Shown: positions 6,972-12,045 of the stretch, piece after piece
How positions within the stretch are numbered: the first letter of the stretch is position 1
How the letters are laid out: every line of letters starts with the position of its first letter
Position numbers and translations under genes: made by a program
The notes under the pieces: generated by a model
Databases searched by the model: none
What the model saw: the letters and a program-made list of their open reading frames with translations, nothing else
Told to the model about the DNA's origin: nothing
Assembly (NCBI GenBank): GCA_024277695.1
Contig: JAJRUR010000064.1
Location: 1 to 12,045, forward strand
Reading direction: 5' to 3'
DNA: 12,045 nt
Origin: Bacteroidota bacterium
GTDB taxonomy: Bacteria > Bacteroidota > Bacteroidia > Chitinophagales > Saprospiraceae

Positions 6972-7946
6972 TTATTTGGGATCCAAACGATTCAGATAAT
7001 ATCTGCCTCCGGGGAGAGGGTGATACTCTATAGATGCAGTGGAGTCCAATTGATGTAGAATGCCTTGGAGGCTTTGGTCATAATACACAAATACCTCTTG
7101 GTTGCCGGTATGCCTCATGTAAGGCGAAAACTCGAGCTCACGCTCAAAACGCTCAGATAGATAGTCGATAATACGGTAGATTTTGCGGTTTTGGCCGAGT
7201 GGAGTAGGTGGAGGTGGTACAAAAGCCGGGATATAATCAAACGATGAGCCGTCCCAAATGGCTTTGTCTCCTTCTTTTAGGACTATATTATTTTCTAATT
7301 TTTTGAGTTCAAAGCATTTAATGAGTCCTTCTTTATTTTCTATCGTTGCAGCTGCACTATCCAAACTGATCTCAAATACTGTTCCCAGTACTTCGATTCC
7401 CGCTCCATTTACTTCTACAATGAAAGGCTTGGAAGGGTTTTTGGCTACATCAAACACCGCATCACCGGTCAAGTACACGCGTCGGATACTATCCGCCTCA
7501 AACTGTCGCTTATACTGAATCCTACTGTCCTTCTCCAGTCCAACACTAGTACCATCCGGCAGCCGGACATTTCTTTGTGCATATTGGATATTTTCATTAA
7601 TGATATATTCCGGCTTTTTGAAGTAGAAATATACGGCAGCTGATATTCCGACCAAAACCAGCATCCAAACTAAGTACCGCCATATCTTTGACTTTGGACG
7701 GGTACCCATGAGCTCTATATCAGGATACTTCTCTTTGAGTATCTTGTAGTATTGTGACCAAGATTGATCGACATCGATATCCAATTCGGGCAGTACATCA
7801 TGGCGCTGCCGATAGATAAAAAGGAGTTCGTCGTATATCTTTTTGTTTTCTGCCGATGCAGCTATCCAACCCTCTACCTCAGCGGCGAGTTCTAGACTGA
7901 TATCCTCTTTATGTATGTACTTTAATATGTCTATAATCTTAGTCAT
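6972..7946 (-). CDS. FecR family anti-sigma factor (DUF4974)
   Basis: Inner-membrane anti-sigma factor, expected to hold the adjacent ECF sigma factor inactive and release it on a periplasmic signal. The 324 residues follow the Bacteroidota FecR plan. A cytoplasmic N-terminal region (1-88) has WIAASAENKKIYDEL (27-41), typical of the sigma-binding part. A single membrane helix lies at about 90-109. The periplasmic FecR domain (about 124-215) has VRLPDGTSVGLEKDSRI (127-143), YLTGDAVFDVAKN (158-170), PFIVEV (174-179) and VLGTVFEIS (186-194). The C-terminal DUF4974/STN-like domain (about 255-320) would normally contact a TonB-dependent transducer. A proline-rich linker (PPPP 244-247, Pro249) separates the two periplasmic parts. 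It lies 52 nt after the sigma gene on the same strand. No SusC/SusD pair follows within the window. Confidence 0.92.
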   Translation of the reverse strand: MTKIIDILKYIHKEDISLELAAEVEGWIAASAENKKIYDELLFIYRQRHDVLPELDIDVDQSWSQYYKILKEKYPDIELMGTRPKSKIWRYLVWMLVLVGISAAVYFYFKKPEYIINENIQYAQRNVRLPDGTSVGLEKDSRIQYKRQFEADSIRRVYLTGDAVFDVAKNPSKPFIVEVNGAGIEVLGTVFEISLDSAAATIENKEGLIKCFELKKLENNIVLKEGDKAIWDGSSFDYIPAFVPPPPTPLGQNRKIYRIIDYLSERFERELEFSPYMRHTGNQEVFVYYDQSLQGILHQLDSTASIEYHPLPGGRYYLNRLDPK

Positions 7947-7998
7947 CTGATATTATGACGTTTATACATATAGAAACTACATGTTTTTGCCAGATCAA

Positions 7999-8586
7999 TT
8001 ACAAAAAGAATTCTTCCGTCAATGCACCCATCTCTATAAGCAATACTACGAATGTGAGATAGTTGCTAGCGACAAACTCCGGATCCTCTTTTAGCGTCTT
8101 TTTTAATTGCGTATAAGCTCTGCTGACATTGTCTTCTACTGTCCTTTTGGATATATCCAAATGTTCTGAGATCTCTTTATAGGTCAACCCATTTCGGTAG
8201 TGCAGTTCAAAAATTTTTTGGCATTTGGGTTTTAGTGATTGGATGGCGGTATTTAGCTTTTGACGGATGAAGACGAGTTCATCATCCGGAAATTCCATTT
8301 CAATGCTTTCTGCTTCAGCCTGTGCCTCTATATACTTCTGCGAAGATTTCTTCTTGCGTAGATAGTCAATAGATCGATTCCTTACAGCACCGTAGAGATA
8401 GGATTTGATGCTGTCTGTAAACTTAGATCTGGTTCTGTTTTCCCACAGTTTAGTAAAAATGCTTTGCACTACATCTCTCGCGATCTCCTCATCACGGACA
8501 AACTGATATGCATAATTACAGAGCGGGGCAAAGTAAAGTTTATATACTTTTTCTAGATCCTGACCGGATTGGATTTGAGTATTCAC
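7999..8586 (-). CDS. ECF RNA polymerase sigma-70 factor, Bacteroidota type
   Basis: Extracytoplasmic-function sigma factor of 195 residues. Region 2 covers about 14-80: VYKLYFAPLCNYAYQFV (14-30), the core-binding and -10 recognition helix around ARDVVQSIFTKLWEN (36-50), and KSYLYGAVRNRSIDYLRKK (61-79). Region 4 covers about 105-165: LKPKCQKIFELHYRNGLTYK (118-137), then the helix-turn-helix with ISEHLDISKRTVEDNVSRA (139-157). There is an additional, rather hydrophobic tail at 170-195 (YLTFVVLLIEMGALTEEFFL). The start is a GTG codon at 8586: no in-frame ATG lies between it and the upstream TAA, and the next Met (97) is far inside region 2-4 sequence. It pairs with the downstream FecR gene. The 47 nt before it, after the cysteine desulfurase stop, hold no clear TAnnTTTG box, so read-through from the upstream gene is possible. 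Confidence 0.93.
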   Translation of the reverse strand: MNTQIQSGQDLEKVYKLYFAPLCNYAYQFVRDEEIARDVVQSIFTKLWENRTRSKFTDSIKSYLYGAVRNRSIDYLRKKKSSQKYIEAQAEAESIEMEFPDDELVFIRQKLNTAIQSLKPKCQKIFELHYRNGLTYKEISEHLDISKRTVEDNVSRAYTQLKKTLKEDPEFVASNYLTFVVLLIEMGALTEEFFL

Positions 8587-8633
8587 TTGTAAGGGTTTAT
8601 AACTACAATTTTACTCACTTATATTGAAATTAA

Positions 8634-9761
8634 CTAATTTTTAAGTAAGTTTTGTATTGTACTGAGTACAAAATCGATATCTTGATCGGTATTAAGTATT
8701 GAAAATGAAAATCTGATGGGGACGTATCGATACGTTGGATCGAGCATTTGGATGATGGGGGATCTGCTCTCTACTCCTGAAGAACAGGCACTGCCTCCGG
8801 ATGCATAAATGCCATGCATATCTAGCTGTAAGTTAAGCAAATCCGTTTGATTTGATTTCGGAAATCCTACATTGAGTATCTTGACCAAAAATTTGTTTTC
8901 TTCTTGTTGGCCAAAAAAGCAGATATTAGGAATCGCTTCGATGAGGCCGCTCTTAAGTTTGGTGCGTAGCCTATGGATGTGTGTTCGATGTTTTTTTTGC
9001 TTAGTCCGGCTGATTTCTAGCGCTTTACGCATCCCGGCTATCGCTGCGATGTTTTCTGTTCCTGCCCGCATATTGCGCTCTTGCGATCCACCTAAGATCA
9101 TAGGCCGGATGGAATTGCGCTGATTGATATATACAAAGCCGATCCCCTTGGGTCCGTGAAACTTATGAGCGGATGCAGTGATAAAATCGATGTCCAGTTG
9201 GTCGAGCCGGAGTTCTTCCAGTCCGATCGTCTGCGTCGTATCGCTGTGGAAGAGTGCTCCATATTCTTTGCAGATAGCAGATATACGATGGAGGTCGTTG
9301 AGTGTTCCTATCTCATTATTGGCGTGCATGATACTCACTAGTGTGGGTTCACCCACCAGGCTACGGAGCGTCTGCTCCAATCTATTGTAATCTACCTCTC
9401 CAAGATCGTCTGTGGGGATAATATGCTTGCCTGTGTTTCTATGATACTGAATGGCCTGTAGGACACTGGGATGTTCTATGGAACTGTACAGGATATGCCG
9501 GACTCCAAGATCTAAGACGCTGCGGTGGATGATCATATTATTGGATTCTGTACCACCGGAAGTAAAAAAAATCTCTCCGACAGATGCCTGAAAGTGTTCT
9601 GCTATTGACTTACGGCTTTGTTCTATATAGTCCTTTGCTATACGTCCGGGTTTGTGTATGGATGATGGATTGCCATAGTACAGATGCATGGCTGTGTACA
9701 TCTCTTCGATGACTTCGGGCAGTAAGGGTGTACTTGCACTATTGTCTAGAAACACTTCCAT
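8634..9761 (-). CDS. cysteine desulfurase, NifS/IscS type
   Basis: PLP-dependent class V aminotransferase-fold enzyme that removes sulfur from L-cysteine, giving alanine and an enzyme-bound persulfide for Fe-S clusters, tRNA thiolation or other sulfur carriers in the cytoplasm. The 375-residue length fits the IscS/NifS group I. Motifs: LDNSASTP (5-12), TSGGTESNN (67-75), IEHPSV (95-100), HANNEIG (146-152), the PLP lysine in SAHKFHGPKG (197-206, Lys200), GGSQERNMRAGTEN (224-237) and the active Cys in SGGSACSSGV (321-330, Cys326). The flexible Cys loop, not the short SufS type, supports group I. No iscU, iscA or suf genes are nearby, so a tRNA-thiolation or general role cannot be decided. The start at MEVFLDNSASTP is where the family begins. 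A -7 box lies 12 nt upstream. Confidence 0.95.
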   Translation of the reverse strand: MEVFLDNSASTPLLPEVIEEMYTAMHLYYGNPSSIHKPGRIAKDYIEQSRKSIAEHFQASVGEIFFTSGGTESNNMIIHRSVLDLGVRHILYSSIEHPSVLQAIQYHRNTGKHIIPTDDLGEVDYNRLEQTLRSLVGEPTLVSIMHANNEIGTLNDLHRISAICKEYGALFHSDTTQTIGLEELRLDQLDIDFITASAHKFHGPKGIGFVYINQRNSIRPMILGGSQERNMRAGTENIAAIAGMRKALEISRTKQKKHRTHIHRLRTKLKSGLIEAIPNICFFGQQEENKFLVKILNVGFPKSNQTDLLNLQLDMHGIYASGGSACSSGVESRSPIIQMLDPTYRYVPIRFSFSILNTDQDIDFVLSTIQNLLKN

Positions 9762-9765
9762 AACA

Positions 9766-9794
9766 CAAAGATAAACAATGAAAGAAAAGACAAA
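9766..9794 (-). promoter_or_regulatory. promoter of the cysteine desulfurase gene
   Basis: On the minus strand TATCTTTG (9773-9766) matches the -7 consensus TAnnTTTG and begins 12 nt before the ATG at 9761. A TTTG (9794-9791) lies 17 nt upstream of it and could be the -33 element. That TTTG is formed by the end of the T-tract of the preceding terminator. Confidence 0.6.
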
Positions 9795-9827
9795 AAAAAG
9801 CCCATCATCTATTCCTGATGATGGGCT
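9792..9827 (-). terminator. intrinsic terminator of the type IX-secreted protein gene
   Basis: On the minus strand an 11-bp perfect stem AGCCCATCATC / GATGATGGGCT (9827-9817 with 9809-9799) closes a 7-nt loop and runs into a T8 tract (9799-9792). It lies 39 nt after the stop codon of the secreted protein gene and before the cysteine desulfurase start. This is a textbook Rho-independent terminator separating the two minus-strand genes. Confidence 0.92.
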
Positions 9828-9866
9828 AGGTCATTTGTTTTCTTCTAACTGTGAGAAAACAATATA

Positions 9867-12045
9867 CTATTGTTTAATAAACTTGATAGAGCGCGTGCCG
9901 GTCTCTGAGATATATTGGAGGACATATGTTCCCGCAGCAAGATCACTGATATCATAAGTTTCTACTTGAACTTGGACATTGCTGTAATTAAAGGACTTGA
10001 TGACTTTGCCGGTGATATCCAAAATGTGGACAATAGCAGTTTCTTCAAGCTCTTTGAGTTGGATGTCTAAGTTGATCTGATCGAGGGCAGGATTAGGATA
10101 TACGCTCAACTGATTTTCTGTCGGTAGGGGAGGTGTAGTAGATACGATACCTCCATTTAAGAAAACAGTAATTGCAAGACTAAAGTCAAAACCAAAACCT
10201 ACAGGTCCAAAGGTTGGATCCTCATCATTGCTGAAGTATGCTACACCATTATACCGTTTTTCATTGATATCTCCTGTTTCTTCTGCCAGTGCATTGCTAG
10301 CAAGGTTCATCGCCGCATAGTCAAACTGATTGCTAAAAGTCAGATTCCAGTCTGTTTGATCATCATCATCAAAATACTCGACCATAACCACATAGTGTGT
10401 ATTGTCCTTGAGTACGAGTTGACCTCCATCCGTCGCATCGAGCCGGACAAGAAATACTCCTGCGGCACCGCTTAGCTCCAATTCGCTAGAGGCTATCAGA
10501 GTTCGTGCAGCTGCCGGAATAGCATCAGGACCCACTGTGATTTGCTCCATATCGATTTCATATAAATTGATTTCGTAAAACAATCCCGCAACACTGGGGT
10601 CTTCCGCAAGTTCCAGATCTACAGCCATATAGTCAAAAGTACCTCCATTAGGTACAAAGATATGCGTACCGTATCCCCATGTATGTGGTTCATTCATCGC
10701 CCAGTTGCCGTCAGCAGGACCTGTGGCTAGATTGGCGCCGAGATGTGATTTCCAGAAGTTTTCTGTATATGCAAAGTTAAATCCGATTTGATTATCTGAC
10801 ATATTGGAGTCCGTCGAATCTGCTGATATCGTATAGACACCTGTATAAACTATAGTGTCATGTCCGATATCCTGCTGAACGGGTTTTCTAGGTTCAGGAG
10901 TATAAGTATCTGCAAAGAGTATATTTTCTATAAGTGCACCACCGGATACTGTCCCATAATCATTGTCACCGGAATAGACTACTGAATTTTCCTCATCCAG
11001 TACCGTCATGTTGAGATTGACATTGGTTTGCTCTAGACAACCTACATTGCGGATATCGGCGAGAAAAGCCAGGCGATCTACCTCAAAATAGGGTGTATAT
11101 AGCGATGGAGCTATGGCATAGAAATTTTCTTGTACCTTAGTATCGTGAGGCAACGGCTCAAAAATTCTGACATTGTCCCAAGCAGCATAATAGAAGTCGC
11201 CTTCGAAATTGAGACGTATCACCAACTCAGAAGTTCCGCCGACATCAGAGAGTATAACGGTTCTGTTTTCGTTATATGGAGCATGGATGTCACGGGTATC
11301 CGTCAAGTCTAGTCTGTTCGGGAATGTTGCACCTCCGTCTGTACTCCATTGTAAGAATGCTCCCATATTAGAAGAGTCACCACCATTAAGTCCTCTGAAG
11401 ATATCATCAAAAGAAATGGCAATTGCCTCACATTCTGTGTCCGATACATCGATGGGAGGAGATTGTATCCAACCCCAGTGCTGCGTATATGGCGGAGGAC
11501 CTATTGTTGATGGATCTCCTGTTCTGCCGGTTTGATACCAACCTGAAGGGAAACCTACCATACCACTACAGGCTGAACTAAAGTTGGCAAAAGCTGGGGT
11601 TCCTCCAAAAGCGTCAGGGAGTCTTCCGTTAGGAAACCATATAACAGTATCTCCCGGGTCATCTGTCATCGATCCGGTAGTCCAGCCCTGATAACCGTCA
11701 TTGAAGTCAAAAAAGGCAAATGTTTGCAGCCCGTCATCTTCAGGAGCTGATCCCGGATAGGCTTTAACTCGGAAAGTACCTGAATTGGCATTGCGGGATA
11801 CCCCTGACCAAATGCGGATATAAACGGTCTGATCTGCTGATAAGCATTTGGGAGATACTTCAAGGGTCCGCACAGTGCCATCACCGTTAGAAAAACATGA
11901 TAAGGTCGGAGCATCCGCATCACAGCTACTGTATGCCGCCATTCCTACAGCAAGTATATCGCTTCCTTTATCACCAAAATCCGTACTGATAACGATCCCG
12001 TTTTCAGGAACAGCTCCGATATCTATACTAAACCAAATATCATCA
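9867..12045 (-). CDS. type IX-secreted multidomain surface protein, 5' end missing
   Basis: The 3' part (about 725 codons) of a large exported protein. The frame stays open without a stop to the window edge at 12045, so the ATG at 11942 is internal and the true N-terminus lies outside. Order from the visible N-terminal end: a beta-sandwich resembling bacterial pre-peptidase C-terminal (PPC) domains (to about 11760; DDIWFSIDIG, YIRIWSG, GTFRVKAY). Then a jelly-roll/MAM-like or laminin-G-like domain (roughly 11720-11150; FFDFNDGYQGWTTG, SFDDIFRG, YYAAWDNVRIFEP). Then beta-rich adhesion-like modules, and a type IX secretion (Por) C-terminal sorting domain (9870-10115; LSVYPNPALDQINLDI, ILDITGKVIKSF, DISDLAAGTYVLQY). 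The sorting domain targets it across the outer membrane, where it is anchored or released. No protease or glycosidase active site is visible in this part; an enzymatic domain could lie upstream. Transcription ends at the hairpin at 9792-9827. Confidence 0.92.
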   Translation of the reverse strand, partial: DDIWFSIDIGAVPENGIVISTDFGDKGSDILAVGMAAYSSCDADAPTLSCFSNGDGTVRTLEVSPKCLSADQTVYIRIWSGVSRNANSGTFRVKAYPGSAPEDDGLQTFAFFDFNDGYQGWTTGSMTDDPGDTVIWFPNGRLPDAFGGTPAFANFSSACSGMVGFPSGWYQTGRTGDPSTIGPPPYTQHWGWIQSPPIDVSDTECEAIAISFDDIFRGLNGGDSSNMGAFLQWSTDGGATFPNRLDLTDTRDIHAPYNENRTVILSDVGGTSELVIRLNFEGDFYYAAWDNVRIFEPLPHDTKVQENFYAIAPSLYTPYFEVDRLAFLADIRNVGCLEQTNVNLNMTVLDEENSVVYSGDNDYGTVSGGALIENILFADTYTPEPRKPVQQDIGHDTIVYTGVYTISADSTDSNMSDNQIGFNFAYTENFWKSHLGANLATGPADGNWAMNEPHTWGYGTHIFVPNGGTFDYMAVDLELAEDPSVAGLFYEINLYEIDMEQITVGPDAIPAAARTLIASSELELSGAAGVFLVRLDATDGGQLVLKDNTHYVVMVEYFDDDDQTDWNLTFSNQFDYAAMNLASNALAEETGDINEKRYNGVAYFSNDEDPTFGPVGFGFDFSLAITVFLNGGIVSTTPPLPTENQLSVYPNPALDQINLDIQLKELEETAIVHILDITGKVIKSFNYSNVQVQVETYDISDLAAGTYVLQYISETGTRSIKFIKQ

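Noticed and set aside
9837..9860. AT-rich inverted repeat GTTTTCT/AGAAAAC just after the secreted protein stop
   Set aside because: Weak stem with a 10-nt loop and no T-tract; the strong hairpin at 9792-9827 explains termination.
11209..11535. 108-codon + strand frame inside the secreted protein gene
   Set aside because: Antisense to a clear secreted protein, with no signal, motif or promoter of its own.
11666..11923. 85-codon minus-strand frame near the right edge
   Set aside because: Same strand but a different frame from the continuous secreted protein, which has coherent domain sequence through the whole region; no sign of a frameshift.

Overview
The window looks like ordinary chromosome from a Bacteroidota bacterium, most likely in or near the Saprospiria/Chitinophagia. 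The evidence is a type IX secretion C-terminal sorting domain, an ECF sigma factor paired with a FecR/DUF4974 anti-sigma factor, a DUF3667 membrane protein, TAnnTTTG-type -7 promoter boxes, few clear Shine-Dalgarno sequences and moderate-to-low GC. There are no rRNA or tRNA genes, CRISPR arrays, insertion sequences or phage genes. Layout, left to right. Positions 1-402 are non-coding or at most hold the tail of an unidentified frame, and end in the promoter of a propionyl-CoA-type carboxylase beta subunit (403-1944, +). Three + strand genes follow: an exported coiled-coil protein (2036-2779), a small exported or membrane peptide (2832-3065) and a zinc-ribbon DUF3667 membrane protein (3106-4128). 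This group meets a convergent LysE-type exporter (4141-4776, -). A MazG/PRA-PH-like nucleotide pyrophosphohydrolase (4912-5430, +) is divergent from the exporter. A tight minus-strand operon reads from high to low coordinate: small conserved protein (6590-6892), rlmH (6116-6589) and a rhomboid protease (5480-6103). Upstream of it, on the same strand, lie an ECF sigma factor (7999-8586) and its FecR-like anti-sigma factor (6972-7946), preceded by a NifS/IscS-type cysteine desulfurase (8634-9761). The right end is the 3' part of a large type IX-secreted surface or extracellular protein (9867 to beyond 12045, -), closed by a strong intrinsic terminator (9792-9827). How the genes relate: most are housekeeping or envelope functions with no single pathway linking them. 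The sigma/FecR pair would normally relay a signal from a TonB-dependent outer-membrane transducer, but no SusC/SusD pair is beside it here. The small protein, rlmH and rhomboid genes are packed closely enough (0 and 12 nt gaps) to be co-translated or co-transcribed. No clear new defence, mobile or biosynthetic system is visible. The most interesting signals are regulatory: an identical TAnnTTTG box exactly 12 nt before three different start codons, suggesting leaderless or near-leaderless mRNAs, and a terminator T-tract that seems to double as the upstream promoter element of the cysteine desulfurase gene.
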